A DNA stretch of 64,000 nt from Camarhynchus parvulus. Lineage: Eukaryota; Chordata; Aves; Passeriformes; Thraupidae. Position numbers and translations under genes: made by a program. The stretch spans positions 43,185,609 to 43,249,608 of the forward strand of contig NC_044574.1 in NCBI RefSeq assembly GCF_901933205.1, given 5' to 3'. Position 1 is the first letter of the stretch. Each line of letters opens with the position of its first letter. Shown here piece by piece: positions 24,401-36,152 of this stretch. The notes beneath the pieces are model-generated. The model made no database searches. It saw nothing but the letters and a program-made list of their open reading frames with translations, and was not told where the DNA came from.

Positions 24401-27400
24401 CATTACTCAGTTAAGTTACAGCTTATATTCACATGCTACAGCCTTGCTTTGTGAAAGATTATCTGAAGAGTGTACAAATTGAACACATAAAATACCTTCA
24501 GCATGAAATAGTGTGTTATTATAGGGCTTTGTGAACTACAGAGTTGTCCTGATTTCAGATGGCAGTTTAGTCCTAGTTTATGAGTATAAAAACTACTGCG
24601 TACCTTACACCATATCATTCAAACAAAAGGTAGTAGAAAAGGTAATGTTAACAGATGTGTGACTGCTCCTGAAATCTACTTGTAAGATGGATAAGGAGCA
24701 GAATGATGGGGAGAATTGGTCTTACAGAAAATGCAAATGAAGATTCTTGTCTGTGAGACTCCCATCTCACCCATATTGTGAACCTCACTGTCCACCCCAA
24801 ATCCCAGCACATCATCCATGAGTCAATTAGTGTGTGATGGTCATGTGTCATGCTGCTGCTATTTCATGTGAATAATCAACATTGAAATTTAGATTCTGTA
24901 AATAATCAAAAGTAAACATACTTCATTAAACTTCATCATGAATATTATTACCTTAGTAGTTAAGTTTATAATGAATCTTATTAACTTATTAATAGGCAAT
25001 AGCATCTTAATTTTAAGGAAAATCTTTGTTGGTGGTCCAGAAATATTTTGTAATTATAGTCATGTTTTGGTCAGTTGAGTTAATTTCAATTAATATAATT
25101 CATTAACTTAATACCTAAACACTAACAGCCTAAGGGAGATACTTTAAGTGAACCAGTATGACAGCTTTAAAATAAAGGTCACAGTAAGTGTATGTCATTC
25201 CCTAATTTTAATTACATGCAATTTCAAGCCTATGTCTAAGCAAATTCTGGTATCCTAAAGATTGGTTCAGGTAACACAGTACCAACATCTGTGTTCTGAA
25301 TGCAGATAAAGAGCCAAACAAGAAAGGTAGCAAGTGAGTGCAAAGAAAGTTTTAATTTATTTGTAATAGAGCTTGTAAGCAGTCTGGGGGCAAGGATTAC
25401 CTTCTGTTTCTGTACAATACCTAGCTCAGTAACAAAAACCGGTATCCCTAGATGCTGCAGAAATAGCAAAGAGTAATAATAATATAAATGCAGAATAAAA
25501 TTATCATGCCATTGATGCAAGTCAGAATTTCATATGAGGTATACTGACAGATGTTTAATGAACTGCACTGAATCAATCTGACACTGCACAGTTCTTGGGA
25601 AACAACCAAATCCTGTATAATTTCATTTAAAAGAAATTACTGCTGCTGCAGTTATTTTTCTCAGATTTTTCTTTTCTTCAAGCAAAGCTCACAGAAAACA
25701 GCAGCATCCCTATTTATTTTTTTTTCTTTAACATTATCAGATTATTAAATAGATTGGGCTTACATGTGGCTTCTCATTTGAAAATCAAAATCCAAAACTC
25801 AGCCTAGGTATCTGAGCTATGTTAAGCTACATTAACTGATGCCTTAGCTAGCTTTTTATTCCTCAACTAGATGAGCATAATGTTGTTCTTCCTAACAGAT
25901 TTTTATATCTTAATAATTCTCAAATTACAGAAATGTTTGTGTGAAAGCAGGTAAAATTTGGAAGACAAGGGAAAGGAGAAAGGAAGGGAAGGAGGAGTCA
26001 ATTACTGTAAGATGTTTCTGGGAATTTGTCCTTACCTAGTTCACTTGCCTCAGAATTCTTGTAGAGAATTAGGAGAAAGGAGAAGGGATCACAGAATACT
26101 AACTGGAAAGAAAAGACCAACACAGATACACAGCCTTTCCTATACTACAGCAGAGAGAACGTGATCATGGAATGCAGTGTTCCCAGTTTTAAAGAGCAGA
26201 GGGGGGAGGAAACACTTCCTCTATGAATAGAAGGGAAGAACACTAAAACAAAATTTTAAAAAGCTGCTTGCTTGTAGTAAGACAAAAAATTTGGAGTGAC
26301 ATAGAACTCCTACCTTGAAACATGAGTAAAAAAGGAAAGAAATACTGGAAAAAACTATATTCCTTTTTGGTGTCTTGGTAAGTAGCAATGGATCTGGCAC
26401 AATTAAATCTAAATATTTAATGCTTTGCTGGGGTTATCCATGTTGGCAGCTCACCCTGTGCTTTGCAAGGAGAATATTGAAAATTCTCTTGAACTGTGGC
26501 CAGTTGCAAACTGGTTGGACAAGACTGGTCTGGTGCAGTTACTGGTGTTCCCCTTTCTACTCTCCCAGAGAGGTCAACCACAAGGTGAACAGGTTTGTTC
26601 CCTGATCAGCCATGCACACTGCCTGCCTTTCCTACAGGCCAAGGTAAAGCATCAGGCAGTTTCACACCTCCCAGAAATATTTATGCAGCAGGGCTGAAAC
26701 CATTGAGCTACCCTATCAGTGCCACTGATCTGTTACCAGGGGTAAAGGTATCTGAGAATCTGACACACCAGCGAGCACAGGAATGCTCACACCTCAGTGC
26801 CTTCAGAGAAAGTTACAAAGCATTGATGCCTGTAGTAGCAAATGAGATTTCAGCTGAGGGCTGCAGCACCAAAAACTGCAGGGGATTGTTTAATATTCAG
26901 TGAGCATATGCCGAAAAAGTCAGTGCACATGCTATCAGAATTTCAGCATCCTGTGCACATCAATGAACTTTGCTTAAGCTTCATCAGGATCCATTTACAT
27001 TCTGGATAAGAGATTTGGGAGGAAAACTGGTATATGATGTAAAGAGCAAAATTAAAGGCCAAAACCTTTTCAGGGTATCTGTCAGGAAGATACCTAAGCA
27101 GATTTTAAATAAAACGCCTCTGAAATTTTCCATCCATGTCCCAGATCTTCCCAGAAGAACATCTAAAATTATTCAGGACACATATGAATAATTTCTTTAT
27201 ATTTGTGAGACTTAGGCAGGGGCTTTCAATGTATAATCCAAACAAGCAGTGGATTAACTGTCTTCAGCTGAAAGCCTGCCAGATGACTACCCTTACCCAC
27301 ACACATGGCATTTGATGCCTGCCATTTTAATATTTTGACATTTTTGTGAGAGACATTGTCCTGAAAGGTCACCACTTGTCTCAGCAGCTGGCTGGCTGCC

Positions 27401-29340
27401 ACTGAGGCTTGGGAAGCTTAGCACTGCACCTGTCATCAAAAATTACCATCTTCACAACTAAGTTTCAGGGAAGCTATGAATTTATGTCTATGAGGGGGAA
27501 AAGGAGATAAGAGGAAGGAAAAGGAAGCTTCAAAATCAGCTTTTACTTGCTACAGTGAAGACAGGCATTTATACATATACATCTGTAAGATGAGGCAGAA
27601 GTATTTCAACACCAGCTTATAAACACAACAGTCACCAAATACCTGTGTTCTAGCATCATTATGGATTATACCATGAATATGTTTTGTCCTCTATTGCAGC
27701 AAACTATGCACATATTGTCTCCCTAGTCACTTAATGGCAGTCACCTGTTAACTGTGCAAGTGACATTTTCACATGACTCATGAAAAGCTGACAGTATCAC
27801 TGGTCCCCAGGAAATAACAAAAACTGTAAATAAAGCAAGAAACATGACATAGCAATTTAAACAAACTGGCTACAGCCTGCATTTCTTGTGTAGTTATCTG
27901 ACTACTATTTATACTTGGTAATGATCACAGGTTGTTTTCAAGAAGCAGATTTCATGCACAGCACAATAAGAATTCATTAGCCATAAACTCGATAAGACAA
28001 TGGTAATACAGAAGCTTTGAATTAGAAAGGAGAATAAAAACCAACATAATGCTTCTTCAGTGCTATGAGACCAAAAATACACTGACAAGTATCAATTTTC
28101 TTCCTTACAGTATCACCACAACACTGAAAAACCTTCAGCTCCACTGCTTCCCAACCACCTTACTATCCTGTCTTGATGCCACTGTGGCAGATAAAGATCG
28201 TTTCATGTACAGACAGAATGAAATGGGTGAAAAACATGCATTGCTCACCGTGCTATGTTCATTGTTCTTATCAGGTCAGATGCAGACTTACTGGTGCCCC
28301 TTATGATGACTATTTGTTTGTACTTCTGAAAATAAGGTACTGTCAAGTTCCTTAATGAGAAGTCCGGGTCTGCATTTATGGATTTTTTCTAAAAAATATT
28401 CCAGGTGAAAAATACCATGGAAAATTTTTCTTCTATGTGCTCACAAACTATCTATTCCTGCTGAAGTATCTTTCTTGCTGTATATCTAATCTAAGCAGAA
28501 AAACATCTCTCTATAAGTACCAGCATTTGCTGGACTTTTCCCCTCACAGAAAAAATGGCAAGCAGATACCCCTAAAATCAACAAACACAACTGCAAACTA
28601 TTTGTTCTGGAAAGCTTTCAAGCATCCCTTTCCCTCAGCAGCTCTTCCACTGAAAGCCAGAACAATACTGCAGAGAAGCTTCCCCTGTCAGGATGTTTTC
28701 AGCTTTCATCTCTCTGCTTTTTCAAGCGGAAGACTAAGGTAGAAACCTTAATTAGCAATCTGAAAGCACCACACAGGCAAGGAATACTTACATTTGCAAC
28801 TGTATTTGTGATATTTGCGCACTGATCCAGTGACTGTTGATTACAAAGAAGAGAAAGAGCTTTTTAGGCTGCCTTTCAAGTCTTGCAGCAGTGAAATGAA
28901 GGCTGCTATCTGAAAGCTACTCATTTTCTATATGCTGTGCTCTACTTGCTTCCCATGTGCATACAACACAGCTGCCAGATTTAATAACCATGTCAGCCTG
29001 CTTTCCCCAGAAAGCAGCAGAGAGATGACAGGATGAAGTAGCCAGAGCGTTAATCTGTAGTTATGGCTGCACTAAGCCTTGAATGAATGTCAGAGTTTTA
29101 TCGCCTTTGAAGAAAAAAAACCAAAACAAATCAACACCGTTCATGAAAAAAATAAGAGCAAAAGGATTTCAGAAATGTTAATCTATACTTGCCCCAGTGA
29201 TATTGAAGTACATTAAAGACATTTCACCATTTTTTCCCTATCAGTTAATAAATCCTAGGACTTGAGGTTTTTTTATTCCTTTCAGAATACATTTTTCCTA
29301 GCAGTGTATGCTTGTACCCCAGAAGAACAAAACTATTAAC
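24401..29340. other. AT-rich single-copy DNA, no gene seen
   Basis: The part 24850-25240 is extremely AT-rich. A polypurine tract lies at 25960-25998. Frames reach 102 codons (26595-26903), with overlapping frames in other phases, and none is recognisable. The frame at 26970-27191 (73 codons) looks more protein-like in composition than most, but I cannot link it to any family or to convincing splice sites. Confidence 0.5.
25960..25998 (+). repeat. Polypurine (GGAAG)-like tract
   Basis: Nearly pure A/G sequence made of GGAAG- and GGAGA-like words over about 39 bases. It is a simple low-complexity tract. Confidence 0.8.
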
Positions 29341-32300
29341 TGACAAATTAGTTGAGCTTCCCTTCTCTCCTGTTTCTCTCTGGAAGGAAGCATTTCCATA
29401 CCTGTTTGCCTTTGCTGACTTCTTTCAGGCAAAAAATAAAGTTAATAAAAAAGAGGGGAAATTCTCTTTTACCATTTAAATTCTCCCACGCACAGTGGTT
29501 CCTAGAGCACTGGACTTTAGTATCTGCTGTGGTCAGTTCACTGCCAAGGTGGAGCATCGCCGTACCTCCAGCTGTAAAACCAGTTCCACGCCAGGGAAGG
29601 GCAGCCAGACTTTACATGACAAGAGAAGGTGCCTCTCATGTAGTCAAAAACAACAAACTGAAAACAAACCCAGAAACGCTCGGTTGGATCTGCAACAGTG
29701 CAGGGATGCCGCAGAGGTCATATGACATCTGTGCGCGTCTTTTTCTCTCTCTCATTTATATTCCTTTCACTTCCCTTGGAGGCACCTTCTCAGCAGGGAG
29801 TGGTTTCTGTGGAAACTATGGACAGTCGGTTTTCCCCTCGGAGAAACTGTTACTATGGTAACCTTACATAATGTATATGGCCTAGATTCTTTTTAAAAAT
29901 AATCTAACCCTGAAATTCTCATTATAAAATTAGAGCTGATTTGTCTGGGAGGGCAGGAAATACAGTTATTTTAAAATTGCATTAGAAATGTAGGATAAAA
30001 AAAATCCAAATGGTGTTACAAATTTTATGAGAGTATAGGAGGCGTGTCATTGCATCATTCACAAAGGCAAAATAATTTGCAAATGCCAGTAAACAAGTCT
30101 ATTATTTAGCACTTGTGGGAAGCAAGGAGGAAGGGAAGCATATACTTGACATCATGGCTCACTGCAGCAATCAATATTGCATCTTGCAGAGTCGAAATTT
30201 TCTCTCTATGTTTATTCTTCCAGCAACCAGGACCTCATTTAATGATGTAAGCCCAAATACTGCTTACATCCACCCCACTCAAAACTGAAATATCAGCTTC
30301 AAAGTCACTTATCCTATGAAATCATACTACGTCAAAACTCGAGGAAGTGCCTGAAAGGAGCTGTGTGAGTCAGTGAGGCGTAGCATGCAGTACAGCAGAA
30401 AAAGAGAAGGCACACTGCTGTTTATATGACTTTCCTCTCAGCTCAGAGACACACAGCCCTGGTGGGGAGGGCAGGGCAAGTCTGTCAGATGACATCAGGG
30501 ACAGGGGGATGTTAGAGCCCCAGCAATGGGGCTGGGCAGGGTGAGCCTTCTAAGTCAGCAAGTGAAGATCTGCCTGGTTGGGAATGATATTAATGTTTTG
30601 TGACCCTGGTGAAACAGGTAGGTAGATGTCTCCCATCCTTCCTCTACCTATAGCAAACCTTGCAGATAACCCTTATCCTGGTTATACAAATCAAAAGTCA
30701 AATGGTTAAGAGGGCAAAGGTACCTGTTCAACTTGACACAAAATTGGTGATTTCAGTTTGAACAACACTATTGGGGAAACTTTGCTAGAATCCTTCCTTG
30801 ACAATATCTGTGTTGTGACTCAGTGGATTGATATCTCTCCTGACCTGTCAACCTAGCAACTGTTATTAGCATGAACCACATTAATATACACAGAAGATTG
30901 ATTTTTCTTCTCTCCTCCTATTCAGAAGATGAACAAGAGAGAGCACCTGGCCTACAGAACATTTCCTCAAAACTTACGCAAGGTCCTCCTACATTCTGCA
31001 GTTCAAAGGAGGTACTCCAGGTAGGACAAAGCAGGCATGAAGCATTGCTTCAAAGCCCACAGCCTTTATCTTCTTGTGTGGTGGACAGACTTTTACAAAA
31101 GAGACTCATACTGCCTGAAGGTGAAGTGTTGTTTGGGATGTGGCTTCTCCAAACAGGTGTTCAAGGCCAAGGTTTCACAAAAAACTTGCTGGTGCCACAA
31201 GTAATCGGACATATTGTAATACAAAACCCCTCAAAGAGGTTTCACTGCAATGGGCAAAAGTCCTTGGACTTTTAAATTAATGACGAAAACACTTCGAAAA
31301 ATTGCATTTAACACCCAGACTGACCTATACAGGAGATTTACTCTGACAACCACACAGAGCAGTATTTTACCAGAGGCTGTGCACACAAACACACATTTTT
31401 GTCTGTGAAACTCAAGGGTTGTATGAAGATGTGAAAGCATTAAACATTCTCTCTCCTTTACACAGAAAAATGAAGATTTGATGCATTGTGTTAATTTCAA
31501 TTGGGTTTGAGGAAGTTCAGCATCAGCAGGATAAAGTCTAAAACTTATATGACTGAAAATTTTATGATTTATCTAGTGTCACATTCCTAGAGAAACATTA
31601 CACAGGAGTCAGGCCTCTCTGGCATTTCACTTTTAAACCCCAGGGCTCTCATGTCCTATCCACAGGACATACAACCACAAAGCATTGTAATTCATCTCTT
31701 CCTTTTTAAAATTAAAAAAAAAGGAAAATACTTTCAACAAAACATATGCATCAATTTCTGAATTAATCTTATATACAAAATTAAAGAATAATTAGACAAT
31801 GTCTAGTGAAACATATATTTAGTGGCTCTAGGAAAGTCGATATATTCAAAAAGAAAAGCAATAAAATGAAGAGATTCCTTAAGCAGATTAGAAAGAGCTA
31901 AGCTGTCACTTAAACTCATGTAGGTCTGACATTTTGCTATGTAAAACCTTGAACTTCAAAGAGTACATTGCACAAAGACAGTAACAGGGACAAATTGAGA
32001 AATGAATATTACAACAAGGTAAAGCAATGAACCTAATAGCTTATTTTTAAAAAGCAGGAAACATCTGACACAGAATGAGAAGGCTCAACTATTTTTTATA
32101 GCTGTGCCAAATCTTCCAACACAAAAAAACACAGCACAGTGCCAACATAGTTACATGACTTCTGGACTGAGCTAAGTAACATCTACCCAACTTCCAGTGT
32201 GGAAGCAGCATGAACTTGAGTTCTGTCCTTTATATATGTAGACAGTTTGTGAGTATCCAACTCATGGACACCTGTTGCTTCCTCAGGCAAAGGACAGGGC

Positions 32301-35300
32301 ACACAGCTCAGAAGTGGACATTTCACTAGTGCCGCTGTGCTTCCAGTATGTTAATATACAGCATTTACCCTTCTTAGCTCAAACTCCAATCACGCTGCAA
32401 GGGACCTGGCTGAGATACTGCTGAGAAGGCAGTCAGACTAACAAAAAGAAAGATCTGCATTCATAGCAGGACTCAGGCACACAAAGATGCAGCTGTAACC
32501 TGTGAACTTGCTGTTAGTTTCCTTCCAGCAGGGAGTTAGTTCACTCTAGGAGTTCAAGCTTCTCTTGACAGCCTAAGATCTGCAAAAATGGCCTCTCAGC
32601 AAATAGATTCAGAAAAAAAATGTAATTGAGCTGTTATGATCTGCACATTGTTTGGCACACCTCATGGAACATGATAGCAGCTCTAAGGCCTACCATACAG
32701 CTGAGAAAAGCAGACTTTCAGTGGTTATTTAAAATGTTATTTTAAATGTCTTTCACCCATTTCATCAGTATTTATTATGTTTTCCACATCTTTTCCCACG
32801 CCATTACATCAGGTCTATGAAAAATTATATTAACAATACAATATTATATATGACTTTGGTCAGAGAGAGAAGTGTCAATAGAAACCCTTTGTACAATATT
32901 ACATCACTCATTCCAAAGGAAATCTCACCTTGTTGTCACACCACCTCAGTTAACTCCATACCAGACTTTTACATAGGCAGGGTACGTATATTTTTAGGGC
33001 ACTGACTGCTCATCAAATTTGCATTGCTTTTCAGTCTCTTCTGCATTGCTACAGTCTCTTCTCTCTCGTGGTCCTATTATAGTGAAATAGTCCCAACTCC
33101 CCATCTACTTAAATTGACATGCTTTGGAAGAAGAAAAGAAATCTTAGCAGTAAACAAAGGAAGAGACAGATTCACAAAGAGGCACAGGCAGGGGTGTCAG
33201 CTCCTAACCACAAGGTGCCTTGCAGTCTGCAGATCCTCCTGCCAAGATTTCTGTGTTTAAGCAATCCACAGGAATGACACCCACAAAAGCCAGCACATTA
33301 GCACAGAGCTGTCTAACTTAGCTACTGTGAATGGCAAGATACTAAATTCTCTCCATGAACTTGGTATCCTCATCGGGACTGCAAGAAAATGCCCATCTCC
33401 AACTGGGATTCATACATTCATACTCATTCTCTTAAGTTCCCTTTCTTAAAAAAGCTGACTGGGGAAGAGATGAGAGCCAGTTACTGTACTCAAGAGATGA
33501 CAGATTTGGGCTCAAATCTCCTAGCAGCCAGATAAAAGCACAACCAACATTCCCTTAATTTAATTGTATCTTTTTAGGGTATTGTAACTTTGGATTCCTC
33601 CTAAAGCTGCTGCCTTGCTATTAGCAAATAGCAAAGGGAACTCGGGATGGAACAACGACCACTTTGTAGCCTGTAGTCAGGCTGTTGTTTAAGGCACTAA
33701 CCTTGAAAGTCCAATCTCTGCCTCGGTAATTGGCTGTTCATTAGGCGTAGAATCAGGTTTCTGTGTCCCCGACGGCAGGAGCTGTTTTGCTGGGGTTCAA
33801 CAGGTGCTTTCTGAGCTCTGTCAGACTAGCTGCTTCAGAGAGGACAGGCACAGTGTCTTCTGTGCCTAAGTATGATGGAGATGCCCAGCTGCTCAGCCCT
33901 TGCTGCTGCTTAGCATCTCCAGACACCTGGGTTACGTGGCAGGTTTTGAAGGCTGACATTCCTGCCTGAAGTATTTAAGGCGGCCATTAGGCATTTAAGG
34001 CCATGTCTATAAATGTGGGTGCAGGGCCACCTGAGCTGGCAGGGATCTGCATAGTGACTCATAAAACAGAAATGCCAGGGAGCTCAGTGCACAAACACAC
34101 AATCTGGCTCTGTGCATGGCCACTAACAAGCCTTTATGCTGTGCACAAGCCTGCACTCCATTGTAACTGTTCCAGATTGAGGGTTCCTGAACTCTAGTCT
34201 ACCCCAGAGAGTAGGCAGGCCCTACATCTGGCCTCAGTCACTGTATGGATCTTGCCTGAGTTCAGCCAAGGAGTAGTCATTATGGGGATTAAAACCAAAC
34301 TGATTTCATCTAGCCTAGAACACACAGGAAAAACATCAAAGGTGGATTTCTGCCTGGGTTTCTCATGGATTTCAATTTTAGTTAACGCTTACAACTGCAA
34401 GCCTTCCTATTTCTTTCCTTGTTTTAGAAGCACAAATCGTTGCCAAGGCTCTGGCAGCCAGGCCAGAAAATAGTGACAAATAGTGTAAGCTGATCTGGCA
34501 GGCTTCATTAAGGGCAGATTAAACATTGACAGTCCCCAAGGTTTTTGTGATATGATTGCATGACATGGCCAGTGAACTAGTCACTCCCTAGGGTGAGAAG
34601 CAGAGATGATGTTCAACTGCCTGGAGAGTGGAACAGAGACTACTCTGTGAAATTACATGGTACAACAGTGTAAGATACAAAGCACCATCTCTGAACAAGG
34701 TGCTTCACCTCGAGTAAACCTTGTGACTAGCTAAATAAAAGCCTGTCTATTGCAAAGATGGCTAAGCAATGTAGAAAAAGAATCAACAGACCTGCAAAAG
34801 GCCAACACAGGAATTTAAGAGTCTATCCCAGTCAGGATATCTTGCCTTTTTTCCTATGCAAAGACCACAGCTCTCATAATTTAAGATTTTTTTTTTCAAG
34901 AAATATTTAAGAATGGTCCCTCATTTACTGGATCAACCATTATTATATCAGAATATCAAGAAGTCTCTGAGTTGTCTGTGCTTATGGCAAGGTTGTCTTG
35001 AATCTAAAATGGTCTCCTAGTTCTACTATCTTCTAGTAACCTGATGGTTTTTCTTGCTCTACAAGGATGGTGGATTTGGAAGTTTCTAATGAAAAAGATT
35101 GCACGACTGCATTTCCCTTTTCAATCCATAATATTCCAAACACGTTCAGATTTTCTTTTGCATCACCAAATAAATTGGTCCTACCTGAAAAGTTACCACT
35201 TAACATCAAAATGATAATGTTATCCATCAATCTTTCTTTGTAGGTCAAGTAGAAAGAAACTTACCTGGTTCTGTACACAGCACAGGAGGCTGCATTAAGA

Positions 35301-35364
35301 TAATGATACACAGAAGAGTCAAATTTGTCACTGACATGTGAAATTAGAATTCTAGCAGTATAGA
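29341..35364. other. Single-copy non-coding DNA, no gene seen
   Basis: Frames here include 169 codons at 29352-29861 and 134 codons at 30871-31275, both on the plus strand. Neither shows a domain, signal peptide or known family, and the first is overlapped by frames in two other phases. At about 33975-34018 the plus strand has two ATTTAAGG words, each near GGCCAT, followed by TATAAAT. No interspersed repeat was recognised before the CR1 element. Confidence 0.5.
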
Positions 35365-36152
35365 AATCATAGAATCATAAAGGCTGGAAAAGGCCTTCAA
35401 GGTGTCAAGTCCAACCTTTGACCAAATAGCACCATGACCACTAAACCAACAGCACTAAGTCTACCTGTTTTTGAAGTATTTCTAGAGATAGTGACTCCAT
35501 CACTTCCCTGGGGAGCCTGTTCCAATGCTTAAACCATTTCAGTGAAGAAATATTTTCTAATACCCAACCAAACCTCTCATGGCAAAACTTGAGGCTATTT
35601 CCTCTTTTCCTGTCACTGGTTGCCTGAGAAGAGACCAACCCCCACCTCTCTACAACCTCCTTTCAGGCAGTTGTAGAGACTGATAATATTTCCCCCTAAA
35701 TTTCCTTTTCTCCAGGCTAAACAGCCTCAGCTCCCCCAGCTGCTCCTCACAGGACTTGTGCTCCAGACCCTTACTCAACCTCATTGCCCTTCTCTGGACA
35801 CACTCCACCACCTCAGCATCCTCAATGCCCTTCCTATAGTGAGAGGCCCAGAAGTGAACGCAGGATTGGTTGTTGAGGTGTGTCCTCACCAGTGACGAGT
35901 ACACGGGAACAATCACTGCCCTGGTCCTGCTGGCCACACTATTGCTGATACAGACCAGGATGTCACTGAACTTCTTAGTCACCTGGGAACACATCTGACT
36001 GGGGACCAGCATCTCCAGGTCATTCACCATCAGGCAGCTTTCCAGCCGCTCTGCCCATAATCAGTAGCACTGCCTCAGGCTGCTGTGACTGAAATGGAGA
36101 CTCGGCAGTTTACCCAACTGAAACTCATACAGATGGCCTTGACCCATTGAAA
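35365..36152 (-). mobile_element. CR1 LINE, 5'-truncated 3' part
   Basis: This is the best-preserved transposable element in the window. On the minus strand it runs from the C-terminal part of CR1 ORF2 at about 36152, through the 3' untranslated region, to the 3' end at 35365-35375, where CATAGAAT is the complement of the 8-bp tail unit ATTCTATG. About 790 bases remain of an element whose full length in birds is about 4.5 kb, so it is heavily 5' truncated, as most CR1 copies are. No target-site duplication is visible, which is also normal for CR1. The reading frame is broken, so the copy cannot move. The 3' block with its TTGGACTTGA-type motif places it among avian-type CR1; the subfamily cannot be named without alignment. 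Confidence 0.95.
35650..36152 (-). pseudogene. CR1 ORF2 C-terminal remnant (reverse transcriptase tail)
   Basis: The minus strand encodes the region downstream of the reverse-transcriptase core in CR1 ORF2, recognisable from VQRRAMRLSKGLEHKS and LFSLEKRKFRG in the 36030-35650 frame. The frame continues upstream of the first Met at 36030 with typical CR1 sequence, but meets a stop (TGA on the minus strand) at 36061-36063. Near its end the family motif is read in a shifted phase, showing a small indel at about 35680-35700, and the frame stops at 35650. The catalytic reverse-transcriptase boxes and the endonuclease are absent. It is a dead fragment, not a host gene. Confidence 0.9.

Noticed and set aside
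26970..27191. 73-codon plus-strand frame with protein-like composition
   Set aside because: It could be an exon in principle, but I recognise no family and see no convincing flanking splice sites.
29352..29861. 169-codon plus-strand frame
   Set aside because: No recognisable domain and it is overlapped by frames in other phases. It is treated as chance.
30871..31275. 134-codon plus-strand frame
   Set aside because: Composition is unremarkable, with no known family or splice context.
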